DNA of 64,000 nucleotides from Sphingomonas sp. Leaf22. GTDB taxonomy: Bacteria; Pseudomonadota; Alphaproteobacteria; Sphingomonadales; Sphingomonadaceae. The notes under the pieces are model-generated. The model was given only the letters and a program-made list of their open reading frames with translations. It did not search any database and was not told the origin of the DNA. Below, piece after piece: positions 16,164 to 26,298 of this stretch (position 1 is its first letter; the number at the start of each line of letters is the position of its first letter). The DNA is taken from NCBI RefSeq assembly GCF_001421715.1, contig NZ_LMKP01000001.1, positions 200,358-264,357 of the forward strand. Direction: 5' to 3'. The position numbers were made by a program, and so were the translations under genes.

Positions 16164-16449
16164 GTTCGCAGGGTAGCGTATCGCCGATCGGTGCGGGAGA
16201 GGGCAGGCCTGATTCGTCGCCCGAACGGCCGATCCGGTACGGTCCCGATCGCGTCGCCAACGGCTTCCCCTTCCAGCTCAGCCGCACCGATCCGTCGCGG
16301 ACCAGCCCGTCGACCGCCGCGTGGACCGACGGCATCATACTGCGCCAGTCCTCCGGTGACAGCGCACGTGCCACCTCGCTCGGGCAGATCGTCGCGCCTG
16401 CCGCGCGCCGCGCGAGAAGGTCCAGCGTCGTGGCGCGTGCGTCGGTCAT
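16036..16449 (-). CDS. DUF3253-domain protein
   Basis: Residues 1-75 from the ATG at 16449 (MTDARATTLDLLARRAAGAT, then CPSEVARAL, VDGLVRDGSVRLSWKGKPL, GPYRIGR) match the small winged-helix-like DUF3253 domain. That domain normally ends about here, but the frame stays open for about 60 further codons of arginine/aspartate-rich sequence inside the next gene. An ATG at 16524 would add 25 residues. A frameshift or a lost stop near 16215 would explain the tail. Function of the family is unknown. Confidence 0.6.
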   Translation of the reverse strand: MTDARATTLDLLARRAAGATICPSEVARALSPEDWRSMMPSVHAAVDGLVRDGSVRLSWKGKPLATRSGPYRIGRSGDESGLPSPAPIGDTLPCEHGEKEALPDRDDGRRLCEDDRSDRRAVHPLLAHRRAPARRQD

Positions 16450-16605
16450 CTTGACTACGTCGGTCGCGTACGCCTCCCGGTCAAGCTGTGCGAATGCAGC
16501 GGGATCGTCTTCGTCACGCGTCACCGCCGCCCGAGCTTGCTTCGTCCGACCTTACCACCCCGTTGCGCAGGATGGCGGACGGTGAGGGGAGCGCATCATC
16601 GATCG

Positions 16606-17433
16606 CTAAAGACTGGCAGGAGCAACGTCGCGCCGCATCGTCGTACGGGGCGGGACCAGATGCCATGCCCACCATAGCAGCGCCCCGCTCGCCAGCATCG
16701 CGGCGACTGCCAGCAGCAGCGGCGGCATATCGGTCAGCAGTATCGCGCAGCGGTGCCACGCGTCGGTATCGCCGATCGTCTCGAACGCGATCATCTGCGC
16801 GGCGGTTGCGATCGCGGCAAAGGCAAAGCCGACGCCGCGCGCCTCCCTGCGCATCGCAAGGACGATCGCGATCAGCAGCGTCAGGAGGTTAGCGAGTTCG
16901 AACGACAGGTGAAATCCGTCGAACCCCGCCACGCCGCCGCTCGGATAGCCGGGGACCGCCGGCAGCAACCGCCCGAGGATCGGCGGCAGCACCAGCAGCG
17001 CCGTTGCCAGCATCGCCGACGCATGCACCGCCACCCGACGTCGCTGCCATAGCGCATAGGCGACCATCGCGATCACGGCCGCCCCGGCGATCAGGTCGGC
17101 GATCGCCAACCGGGCACCATAGGCAGCGTGGAATGGATCGGCATCGGTCCGCCACGAAGATGCCATGCTGTGCAGCGCGAGCGGACCTGCCGCAGCGAAC
17201 AGCGGCAGGACGACGAACGTGGCGAGGCCGCTTGCCCGGTGCCACGCTATGCGGCCGGTGGCGATCGACCAGCTTTGCGCGGTCAGCAGCGCCAGCCATG
17301 CGGTCGCGGTGATGCCGTGCGCATGCAGCGCGAACGGCGCGGTCCCCAATCGCCCGAAATAGCCGGGCCAGAAGGCGAGGGCGATCATCGGAAACAACAG
17401 GATCAACCATCGGTGCGCGTGGCGATAGGGCAT
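16606..17433 (-). CDS. Multi-pass inner-membrane protein of unknown function
   Basis: 275 residues with seven or eight hydrophobic helices spread along the whole length. The start is fixed by GGGAGGTCTC directly before the ATG at 17433; a longer in-frame reading from 17517 lacks this. His and Trp residues in helices (LHAHGITATAWLALL, FHLSFELANLLTLLIAIVLA) recall DUF2306-like or cytochrome-b561-like bundles, but the match is too loose to name. It follows the NTF2-like gene by 38 bp on the same strand, so the two are likely co-transcribed. Confidence 0.85.
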   Translation of the reverse strand: MPYRHAHRWLILLFPMIALAFWPGYFGRLGTAPFALHAHGITATAWLALLTAQSWSIATGRIAWHRASGLATFVVLPLFAAAGPLALHSMASSWRTDADPFHAAYGARLAIADLIAGAAVIAMVAYALWQRRRVAVHASAMLATALLVLPPILGRLLPAVPGYPSGGVAGFDGFHLSFELANLLTLLIAIVLAMRREARGVGFAFAAIATAAQMIAFETIGDTDAWHRCAILLTDMPPLLLAVAAMLASGALLWWAWHLVPPRTTMRRDVAPASL

Positions 17434-17471
17434 GAGACCTCCCGAAGTGGCGACGCCGAGCCGGTGCCGGC

Positions 17472-17945
17472 TTACTGCGCTGCGGCGATCGTCGCCTGCC
17501 GGGCGATAAGCTGCCATCCGCCACTGCGCTTGGCCCAGACATCGGTGAAGGGGCGCAGCACCTGCTTGCCGGCACCCGGTCCCTTGATCGGAACCATGGT
17601 ATCATACCCCATCACTACGGTGACCTCGGGCTTGCGGTCGATCAGCGAGATATGTTTGCGAAAATCGCGATAGTCGATCAGGTCCTGTGCCATCGCCGCG
17701 ATCACCTCCTCGCGACGCAGGACGGCGTTGTTCGGCGCGTTGACCACGAAATCCTCGGCCCAGACGGTCCTGACCCCGGCGGCGTCATGTGCCATCATCG
17801 CATTGCCCAGCCGGCCATAGGCCGCACCTATTTCGGGCGGCATGGTGATCCCCGGTGCCGGTTGCGCGAGGGCGGGGGACGCCAACAGCAAGATCGCCGC
17901 CATCGGCAGGATCCATTTCCCAAAATTGCCCGTATGTCCGGTCAC
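17472..17945 (-). CDS. Exported NTF2-like (SnoaL/DUF4440-type) protein
   Basis: About 157 residues. A signal peptide (WILPMAAILLLASPALAQ) precedes an NTF2-like cone-fold domain: MMAHDAAGVRTVWAEDFVVN, then DVWAKRSGGWQLIARQAT. A GTG at 17945 preceded by GGGAGG is the best start; an ATG upstream at 17987 would bury the signal peptide behind 14 extra residues. Members of this group are small ligand-binding or isomerase-like domains; the substrate is not evident. It lies upstream of the membrane protein gene and is probably in the same transcript. Confidence 0.85.
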   Translation of the reverse strand: MTGHTGNFGKWILPMAAILLLASPALAQPAPGITMPPEIGAAYGRLGNAMMAHDAAGVRTVWAEDFVVNAPNNAVLRREEVIAAMAQDLIDYRDFRKHISLIDRKPEVTVVMGYDTMVPIKGPGAGKQVLRPFTDVWAKRSGGWQLIARQATIAAAQ

Positions 17946-18148
17946 CGATCGCCTCCCGCCTATGGCGGAAACCATAGCGCGATCCACTGCCGCCGCCTGT
18001 CATCTATTTGGAGTAGATCGCGATGTACCGGTCGGTACCGCGACATCGGCGACGGGTCGGGCCTTCCGAAAGCCGGCGACCGGCAGGCCGCAATAATGCC
18101 TTATTCGTGCCATCGTGGGATCGCCGGCGTAACGATTCTGCACGCACG

Positions 18149-18184
18149 AAAAAGGGCGCCACCGTTGCCGGGGGCGCCCTTTCC
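18149..18184 (-). terminator. Rho-independent terminator of the small lipoprotein gene
   Basis: AAAGGGCGCC and GGCGCCCTTT form a 10-bp stem. Read leftward it ends in TTTTTC, as an intrinsic terminator should. It lies 43 bp past the stop of the gene at 18227-18472. The bases between here and 17946 contain no gene. Confidence 0.85.
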
Positions 18185-18226
18185 GAAATCCGGTTTCCCG
18201 TGCCCCGAAGGACGCGGGAACATGGA

Positions 18227-18472
18227 TTACATGCCGTTCAGCTCGGCCGAATTCTCGATCGCGTCCGACGCGTCTTCGGCGTTTTCCGAAGCGTTCATCA
18301 GGTCGGCGGCAACGGCTTCGTTCGACGTGTTCTCAGCCTGCGCTTCGAGGTTGTCGGCCAGCATTTCCAGGTTGTCCGACGCTGCGTCCGCGGCGTTGTC
18401 GGTCGGGGTGTTCTTGCAAGCGGCGACCGAGAGGAGGCCGGCTGCGGCGGCGACGAGCATGATCTTCTTCAT
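18227..18472 (-). CDS. Small acidic lipoprotein
   Basis: 81 residues. A lipoprotein signal (MKKIMLVAAAAGLLSVAAC) ends at the acylated cysteine, followed by an Asn/Ala/Glu-rich region with heptad-like spacing (DNLEMLADNLEAQAENTSNE) that could form a helix or short coiled coil. The shape is reminiscent of entericidin/Lpp-type small lipoproteins, but no family is firmly recognised. GGGAG lies nine bases before the ATG and a strong terminator follows, so it is a single-gene transcript. Confidence 0.85.
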   Translation of the reverse strand: MKKIMLVAAAAGLLSVAACKNTPTDNAADAASDNLEMLADNLEAQAENTSNEAVAADLMNASENAEDASDAIENSAELNGM

Positions 18473-18614
18473 AAGGGTAACTCCCAGAGAAATCCATTTC
18501 GCGAGAGGCCGGCGTCACCGCCGTCGCGAAGTTGCCGCAATAGCGCCTTCCACGCTGTCGTCAATCGCCAATTGTGGCAAGAATGCGGCTTTGCGACCAA
18601 TGGTTAACCGTTGG

Positions 18615-19973
18615 TCACTTGCGACGAAACGGTCCGATCGGTTCCGGCGCGTTGGTAACGATGGCCAGCATCGCCGTCCATGCCGCTACGTTCTGGCGCA
18701 ATTGTTCCGGGTCGACCTTGTCCAGCGTATCGTCGGGCGTGTGGTGCAGATCGAAGTAGCGCAGCCCCGATTGGGCCAGATCAACCGCTGCAACATTTTG
18801 CGCCAGCGTCGGCCCGATATCTGTCCCGTCCCCGGCCACGGCGGTTCCTCGCGTGATGCCAAGCGGGGCGAGCGCGGTCGCCAGACGGTCTCCGATCGCG
18901 GTCGATTCGGGGGGCAGGGCGACGTCGAACTTCCAGATGCGGTCGGCCCCGAAATCGCTCTCCGCGGCCACGGCATGGCGGTCACCGGCATGCGCCTTCG
19001 CATAAGCCGCGCCGCCGACGCCGCCCACCTCCTCCGCGCCGAACCACACGACCCGGATCGTGCGGCGCGGACGGCCGGCGTCCATGATCCGCTTGGCGGC
19101 GGCGGTGGTGATGCCCAGACCTGCGGCATCGTCGATCGCGCCGGTGCCGAGATCCCAGCTGTCGAGATGCCCGCCGATCAGGACGATCCCGGCGGCCGGA
19201 TCGCTGCCCGGAACCTCCGCGATGACATTGCCCGATTCGCGCATGCCGATCTGGCGCGGGGTCAGCGTCAGGCGCAACCGGACCGGCTGTCCGCGCTTCA
19301 GCACGCGTTCGAGCTGTTCGGCGTCGGGCACCGACAGCGCGCCCGCCGGGATGGGCGTCGTACCGGCGGGGAAGCTGGTGCTGCCGGCATGCGGGTTGCG
19401 ATGATGATCGGTGCCGACCGAGCGGATGACGATCGCCGCCGCCCCCTTCTGCGCAGCGATCGCCGGGCCGGCGCGACGGACCGCGCCGAACGCGCCATAG
19501 CTCGACCCGTCCTGCGTTGCGGCCATGGCGTGGCTGACGAACGCGATCTTGCCATTCAGGCTACCGGCCGGCGCCGCCTTCAGATCGTCGAGCGTCGGGA
19601 AATAGACGATCTCCGCTTCCAGTCCCTTCGCCGGCGTCGCTCCCGAATTGCCGAGCGCGGTGATCGCCAGGGGCTGTGGGAAGGGGCTGACGATCGCGGC
19701 ACGTTCCTCGCCCCGCACCCACACCGGCATCTGATAGGGTTCGATGTGGACATTGCTGAACCCCAATGCCTTCAGCCGCGTCATCGCCCAGTCGCGGGCG
19801 CGCGCCTCGTCGGGGGTGCCGGCAAGACGCGGGCCGATCTCGGTCGTCAGCCCCTCGGTAATGTCCCATGCGACGGTGTCGTTCAGCGCCGCATCGCGCA
19901 GAGTGGCGACGTCCATCGGCTGCGCGAACGCGGGCAGGGGCAGGGCAAGGGCGGCTAAGAGCAGACGGCGCAT
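18615..19973 (-). CDS. M28-family zinc aminopeptidase, exported
   Basis: 452 residues. A signal peptide (MRRLLLAALALPLPAFAQ) is followed by a PA-like insert around residues 100-220 and an M28 peptidase domain. Zinc ligands and catalytic residues are visible in GGHLDSWDLG, GAIDDAAG, WFGAEEVGG, AESDFGA and LHHTPDDT. It resembles plasma glutamate carboxypeptidase-like peptidases, which cleave short peptides in the periplasm. The start at 19973 follows AAGGGG at good distance. It is monocistronic, with a repeat-filled gap on its 5' side. Confidence 0.95.
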   Translation of the reverse strand: MRRLLLAALALPLPAFAQPMDVATLRDAALNDTVAWDITEGLTTEIGPRLAGTPDEARARDWAMTRLKALGFSNVHIEPYQMPVWVRGEERAAIVSPFPQPLAITALGNSGATPAKGLEAEIVYFPTLDDLKAAPAGSLNGKIAFVSHAMAATQDGSSYGAFGAVRRAGPAIAAQKGAAAIVIRSVGTDHHRNPHAGSTSFPAGTTPIPAGALSVPDAEQLERVLKRGQPVRLRLTLTPRQIGMRESGNVIAEVPGSDPAAGIVLIGGHLDSWDLGTGAIDDAAGLGITTAAAKRIMDAGRPRRTIRVVWFGAEEVGGVGGAAYAKAHAGDRHAVAAESDFGADRIWKFDVALPPESTAIGDRLATALAPLGITRGTAVAGDGTDIGPTLAQNVAAVDLAQSGLRYFDLHHTPDDTLDKVDPEQLRQNVAAWTAMLAIVTNAPEPIGPFRRK

Positions 19974-20029
19974 GGAGTTCCCCTTTTTGGTTCTGTGCCG
20001 TTCCATACGGTCAGCTTGGAAGAACGCAA

Positions 20030-20162
20030 ATCCTCCCCGTGGGCGGGGAGGATGACCAGCGAAGCTGGTGGAGGGGGAGAGCCGCATATGAAACCGTTGC
20101 GTTGCGAGGCGATCCCCCTCCACCATGCTTCGCATGGTCCCCCTCCCCGTGCCGGGGAGGAT
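20030..20162. repeat. Paired palindromic (BIME-like) intergenic element, copy 1
   Basis: Two hairpin modules in opposite orientation: ATCCTCCCCG/CGGGGAGGAT at both ends, and inside them ACCAGC-GAA-GCTGGT and ACCATGC-TTC-GCATGGT, separated by about 45 bases. A second copy with the same order lies at 29862-29996. Stem sequences differ between the inner hairpins but pairing is kept. It fills most of the 295-bp gap between the M28 gene and ettA. Confidence 0.85.
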
Positions 20163-20268
20163 TGGTCCGCCGCGCCAAAGTTCCCCGCGTTGCCAAGTCC
20201 CCGGCCCGTCGCTACATCGCGGCAAACGCTTATACCCCTTCCCGACATTCGAAACGGAGCCTTCGGCA

Positions 20269-21948
<1,680 letters not shown>

Positions 21949-21952
21949 ACCC

Positions 21953-22345
21953 TTGCCGGTGGTCGAGGAAAACGGGGCGGGGTCGGAATACCCCGCCGAT
22001 GCGATCCGCTACCGCCTCGACCAGCAGCGGATTCCGGCCGAATTCGGCGGGACTGCGCTGCGCAGCCACGACATCGTGCGGGCAGCCAACGCGGTCAACT
22101 ATGCCTGTGGCGAGGGCACCAGTCCGGTGCGGATCGAAACGCGGTGCGCCGATGGCTCCCTGACGATGACGGTCGCGGATCGGGGCTACCCGAAGGGGCT
22201 GGACCCGACCGCGTCGCGGCCGACCAGCCTCGGCATGCGGATGGTGAACAGCCTGACCCGGCAACTGGGCGGTACGCTGGCGTTCGAGGACGCCCGGCCG
22301 GGGCCCGCATAGTGCTTTCGATGCCGTCGCCCGAAGGGGTTCAGG
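21953..22345 (+). pseudogene. Remnant of a HWE/HisKA_2 histidine kinase ATPase domain
   Basis: The frame from 21953 reads as the C-terminal half of a histidine-kinase ATP-binding domain: degenerate N box (DIVRAANAVNYACGEG), G1 box (MTVADRGYPKGLDP), then LGMRMVNSLTRQLGGTLAFE. A stop comes at 22310, but the shifted frame continues ARIVLSMPSP, the normal end of this family. Adding one G to the GGGG at 22300-22303 restores the reading. The domain N-terminal to it (sensor, phosphoacceptor) is missing, so this is a decayed fragment just behind ettA. Confidence 0.65.
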
Positions 22346-22368
22346 GGCCGGCCGGGGCATGCCCCGTT

Positions 22369-22644
22369 CGCCTCACCGCTCCCGTTTGCTTCGAGCCGGT
22401 TCGCGCTTGTCGAGAACCGACCGTCGAGAATCTCGTTCAACGCATCCCACCGTTCGTCCTGCGTAGCCATAGAGCGTGTCGAAATGGCGTATCGAAGGAC
22501 CGCCACGGGTGCTTCGATACGGATCTTCGACTTCGCTCAGCCCCTACTCCGCACGAACGGGGTTGTGGGTAGCGGCACCGCCTTCTCGACCTCCGGTTCC
22601 CGACAGGCTCGAACCTCCTCGAAGCAAGCGGATATCGTGAGGCG
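22369..22644. repeat. Long imperfect inverted repeat with a second repeat nested inside
   Basis: Outer arms of about 50 bases (CGCCTCACCG...TTGCTTCGAG...GTTCG...TTGTCGAGAACCG and its complement ending at 22644) frame a second palindromic unit. The inner unit contains GTATCGAAGGACC, GGTGCTTCGATAC and flanking CGTTCGTCC. The outer arms are related to the element at 31105-31230. The 338-bp gap holds no credible gene. Confidence 0.7.
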
Positions 22645-22650
22645 TTGACC

Positions 22651-23427
22651 TCAAACCAGCTTCACGAACACCCCGGTATCGCGCCGCTCGACCTCGAACG
22701 CCTTCACCTTCTCGATCAGGTCCGACAGGCGTTTGAACCCGTAATTGCGCGTATCGAAGCTCGACCGGTTGGCGGCGCGCTGCCCCACTTCCGACAGGCT
22801 GGCAAAGCCGCGCTTGTCGACCTTCGACGCGTCATAGGCGTCGGACAACAGCTTCACGAGCGCGGCGTCGATCTTCTGCTGCTTGCGGGCCGGGGCGGGG
22901 GCCGGCTTGGCCGCCGGGGTCGCGGCGGGCGCGGCCACGCCGCCGATCGCCGGTGGCAGCGGCATGTTCGCGACGTCCTCGACATCGAGCGACCCGACAT
23001 CGATGAACCGGGTGCAGCTTTCGCGGAAGCCCTCGGGCGTGCGGTCGGTGCCGAAGCCATAGACCGGCACCCCTTCCTGCCGGATGCGCTGCGCCAGCGG
23101 CATAAAATCGCTGTCCGACGACATGATCCCGAACCCGGTGATCCGCCCGCGCAACAACAGGTCCATCGCATCGATGGTCATCCGCATGTCGGTCGCGTTC
23201 TTGCCCTTGGTAATGTCGAATTGCTGGAACGGCTCGATCCCGTGGCGCATCAACAGCGCCTTCCAGCTTTTCAGCCCCGGCTTTTCCCAATTACCATAGG
23301 CGCGGCGGACATTGACCGTGCCGAACTCGGCCAGCACCGTCAGCACCGAATCGAGATAGGCGGCACCGGCATTGTCGGCATCGATCAGCAACGCGACGTT
23401 GCCGGTGGGGTGGGGGAGGTGGATCAT
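22651..23427 (-). CDS. NYN-domain putative RNase with C-terminal LOTUS/OST-HTH domain
   Basis: 258 residues. The NYN (PIN-like) domain has its acidic metal-binding positions: LLIDADNAG, KNATDMRMTIDAMDLL and IMSSDSDF. An Ala/Pro-rich linker (about residues 165-185) leads to a LOTUS-type winged helix (LVKLLSDAYDASKVDKRGFA, FDTRNYGFKRLSDLIEKV) that binds RNA, including G-quadruplexes, in studied proteins. LabA/MARF1-like proteins share this layout. It probably cleaves or binds RNA in the cytoplasm. Single gene flanked by repeats on both sides. Confidence 0.92.
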   Translation of the reverse strand: MIHLPHPTGNVALLIDADNAGAAYLDSVLTVLAEFGTVNVRRAYGNWEKPGLKSWKALLMRHGIEPFQQFDITKGKNATDMRMTIDAMDLLLRGRITGFGIMSSDSDFMPLAQRIRQEGVPVYGFGTDRTPEGFRESCTRFIDVGSLDVEDVANMPLPPAIGGVAAPAATPAAKPAPAPARKQQKIDAALVKLLSDAYDASKVDKRGFASLSEVGQRAANRSSFDTRNYGFKRLSDLIEKVKAFEVERRDTGVFVKLV

Positions 23428-23484
23428 GGCCGACGGTCTAGCCCAGCTGCCCGCCCGCCGCCATGCCTGCCGAACGCTCGCCTG

Positions 23485-23680
23485 TCACTCCGGAGCAAGT
23501 CGAGACCTCTGCGAAAATAGTAATCTTAGCCGCAAACTGACCGTACCCCCGCGCAGGCGGGGGTCCAGAGCCAAGCAGAACAGCGGTTTGCGCTTGGAAC
23601 CCTGGGCCCCCGCCTGCGCGGGGGTACGGCAGGGGGACGGGTCGCGACTTCCGCAGAGGTCCCGATCAAGTCCGGGGTGA
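23485..23680. repeat. Nested inverted repeat built from two palindrome families
   Basis: Outer arms 23485-23513 and 23652-23680 (TCACTCCGGA...GACCTCTGCG) enclose inner arms 23541-23576 and 23592-23629 (CCGTACCCCCGCGCAGGCGG...). Each inner arm also folds on itself (ACCCCCGC-GCAG-GCGGGGGT). The outer unit relates to the short repeat at 39711-39735. The gap of 274 bp between the NYN gene and greB is essentially this element. Confidence 0.8.
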
Positions 23681-23701
23681 CGAAGGGGCAGGAGTCCACC
23701 C

Positions 23702-24184
23702 TCACGGATAGACGATCGCCATCACCTCATACTCCTTGGCCCCGACCGGCAGCACCACCGTCCGTACGTCGCCGACCGCGCTTCCGCGCAGGGCGCGCGC
23801 CATTGGCGAATTCCAGCCGATCCGCCCACGGCCGGCATCGGCTTCGTCGTCGCCGACCAGTTCCAGCGTGCGGTGGTTGTCGTCCTCGTCGGCGATTGTG
23901 ACCGTCGCGCCGAACCAGGCCCGCCCGCGTTCGGTCTGCGCGGCGGGGTCGACGACCCGCGCCGCCTTCATCCGTTTGGCGAGGAACCCCAATCGCCGGT
24001 CGATCTCGCGCAGCCGTTTGCGACCATAGATATAGTCGCCATTTTCCGACCGGTCGCCATTGCCCGCGGCCCATGCAATGACGTCGACCAGCTTCGGTCG
24101 CTCGCTGCCCAGCAACTGGTCATATTCGGCCTTCAACACGGCATAGCCCGCCGCGGTGATATAATTCGGACGCGGCTCGTTCAT
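23702..24184 (-). CDS. greB: Transcription elongation factor GreB
   Basis: 160 residues. The N-terminal coiled coil carries the acidic tip used to stimulate transcript cleavage by RNA polymerase (GNGDRSENGDYIYGRKRLRE), and the C-terminal FKBP-like domain ends SAVGDVRTVVLPVGAKEYEV. The DYIYGRKRLREIDRR stretch is characteristic of GreB over GreA. The start ATG overlaps the stop of the lytic transglycosylase gene (ATGA), so it is expressed with that gene. Confidence 0.95.
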   Translation of the reverse strand: MNEPRPNYITAAGYAVLKAEYDQLLGSERPKLVDVIAWAAGNGDRSENGDYIYGRKRLREIDRRLGFLAKRMKAARVVDPAAQTERGRAWFGATVTIADEDDNHRTLELVGDDEADAGRGRIGWNSPMARALRGSAVGDVRTVVLPVGAKEYEVMAIVYP

Positions 24185-26229
24185 CCCGGTCGATTCTTCC
24201 CCAGATACCAGCTCAGATTGTTCGGCCCGCGCGACCGCGCCTTGTCGGTATGGATCAGGTCATAGACGACGGCATTTTCGAGCACGCGCTGCACATAGCC
24301 GCGCGTTTCGGACAGCGGGATCTTTTCGATCCATTCGACCATGTCGACGCCCGGCGTGCGCGGGTCGCCATTGGCGCGCAGGAACTTGTTCACATTGCCC
24401 GGCCCGGCATTGTACGCCGCGATCGCCAGCGGATAGCTGCCGCCATAATAATCGAGCATCCGCTGAATATAGCTCGATCCCAACGCCATGTTGAACGCCG
24501 GGTCGTTCAATGCGGTCGGGCTATAGGTCAGGCCCAGCTTGGTCGCGGTCTCCCGCGCGGTGCCCGGCATCAACTGCATCAACCCGCGCGCACCGGCGCG
24601 GCTGACGGCGGTGCGGTCGAACTGGCTTTCCTGTCGGGCGATCGCGTGGATCAGCGTGAACTGGTCCTGTTGCGGCCCGCCGACCGGCACCGACGGATAG
24701 CCTGCCAGCGTATAGTCGCTATGCCCGTTCAGCAGCGCGCTGCGCCCGACCATCACCGCCAGGTCGGGCCGGTCGATCGTTTTGGCCAGTTCGACCGCCA
24801 GCGCGTGGTCGGTGTCGCTGCGCGCATCCTCGGCGATCTTGCGGATGAACAGGCTCTGGTCGGCATATTGCCCGGTGCGCCCCAGATAGCGGACGGCCCG
24901 CGCGATCTCGCCGTTCATATAGGCGGTGCGAAGATCGGCCGGCACCGCCGTCGCGACGGCGGTCGCGGGCGGGGCGCGCAGCGGACGGCCGATCCGTTCA
25001 CTCGCCAACTGGCCATAGAACAGGTCGCCCAGATCGGCGGCCTGCGCATACCAGCGATCGGCGGTCGGCCGGTCACCCGCCGCCTCCGCCGCGCGGCCCG
25101 CCCAGTAATAGCCCTTGGTCCGTACGGTCGGCGTACGCGATCCGCTGGCATAGCGGGCGAACATGCCGGTCGCGTCGCTCGGCCGGTTCAGCTGCTGGAG
25201 CGCCACCGTGCCGGCCAGCCACGCAAGGCTGGTATAGTCGTCGCGCTCGCCATAGCCGGCATCGGCGACGACCGTGCCCACCGGAAACGCGTCGTCGATC
25301 TGCGACGCGATGCGCCAGGCAAGATCATATTGGCTGTCCGCCTGCGCCGCGCGGGCATTGGTCAGCAGGACTTCGAGCCATTCCTCGACATCGCCCGGGC
25401 TTCGCGACAGCCGGCGCGGCTGCGCCAGATAGGCGCGCGCTGCCCCCGACTGGCCCGATCCGCGCAGCCAGCTGGCGCGATCGGCGATATAGCCCGGATC
25501 GGCGCGATCGACGCCCGCCTGCTCGGCGCGGACGCTGGCGTCGGCGGCATTGGTGCGGAACGCCATGCGCGCGTCGAACGTCGGCCGCATCGCTGCCGAG
25601 ACATAGCCGACCTGCCGCAGGCCGGCGGTCGTCGCCCCTTGCCACAACAGCCTGTCCATCCGCGCGTCGTGATCGGCAGGGGCCAGCGCGCTGGCGAACC
25701 GGCCGATCAACTGTGCCTCGTCGGCGGGACGCAACACGCCGCGCCGCCATGCCGCCCGTGCCGCCATCTGCGCCTCGGGCAGGCGACCGCTTGCCGCCAG
25801 CGCCTCGGCATAGCGCAACTGCCCGGCGGCAGTGCGCGGCGGGAAGCGGGTGAAGAAGCGCAACACCGTCGCCACATCCTGTCCGCCATCGGGCAGCACC
25901 GTTTCGGCCGCCGCGCGCCGGCTGGTCTCGCCCGGAAAGCCCGGATGCGTCAGCAGGAACCGGGCATAGTCGGCGAACGGATAATTATCCGATTGCTGCA
26001 AGCGTTTCCATTCGGACAGCACCGGCTGGATCGGATCATAGGGGACCGGTGCGGGCATCGGCTGCACCATCGGCTGGGCGACCGGCATGGCCGGTTGCGC
26101 GCGGGGCAGGGGGTTGGCGGGCGGGGCCATCTGCGGAGCGGTCTGGAACAGCCCGGTGGCCATGGCGGCGCTCGCGACGCCGGTGAGCAGGAACGCGCTC
26201 TTGAACACGGTGGTCAGCATACTGGACAT
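24181..26229 (-). CDS. slt: Soluble lytic murein transglycosylase
   Basis: About 682 residues. Signal sequence (KSAFLLTGVASAAMATGLFQ), Pro-rich linker, a long alpha-superhelical U domain of TPR-like helices, then a C-terminal SLT lysozyme-like domain with the catalytic glutamate in AIARQESQFDRTAVSRAGAR and the family motifs GLMQLMPGTA and AAYNAGPGN. It cleaves peptidoglycan glycan strands to 1,6-anhydro-muropeptides in the periplasm. The start at 26229 is preferred from the signal peptide; the ribosome site is weak. Divergent from dapA with a 69-bp gap and coupled to greB at its 3' end. Confidence 0.95.
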   Translation of the reverse strand: MSSMLTTVFKSAFLLTGVASAAMATGLFQTAPQMAPPANPLPRAQPAMPVAQPMVQPMPAPVPYDPIQPVLSEWKRLQQSDNYPFADYARFLLTHPGFPGETSRRAAAETVLPDGGQDVATVLRFFTRFPPRTAAGQLRYAEALAASGRLPEAQMAARAAWRRGVLRPADEAQLIGRFASALAPADHDARMDRLLWQGATTAGLRQVGYVSAAMRPTFDARMAFRTNAADASVRAEQAGVDRADPGYIADRASWLRGSGQSGAARAYLAQPRRLSRSPGDVEEWLEVLLTNARAAQADSQYDLAWRIASQIDDAFPVGTVVADAGYGERDDYTSLAWLAGTVALQQLNRPSDATGMFARYASGSRTPTVRTKGYYWAGRAAEAAGDRPTADRWYAQAADLGDLFYGQLASERIGRPLRAPPATAVATAVPADLRTAYMNGEIARAVRYLGRTGQYADQSLFIRKIAEDARSDTDHALAVELAKTIDRPDLAVMVGRSALLNGHSDYTLAGYPSVPVGGPQQDQFTLIHAIARQESQFDRTAVSRAGARGLMQLMPGTARETATKLGLTYSPTALNDPAFNMALGSSYIQRMLDYYGGSYPLAIAAYNAGPGNVNKFLRANGDPRTPGVDMVEWIEKIPLSETRGYVQRVLENAVVYDLIHTDKARSRGPNNLSWYLGKNRPG

Positions 26230-26298
26230 GATATGGAAGCGCGCCCTATCTGTCGCCACCTTTTCGGCCCGAATCCCTCTCCACGGAGCGCAACCACC

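Noticed and set aside
24250..26298. A very long open frame on the plus strand opposite the lytic transglycosylase
   Set aside because: It is the GC-driven mirror of slt: no domain, Arg/His/Gly-rich composition, and it joins dapA only because no stop intervenes. dapA has its own start at 26299.
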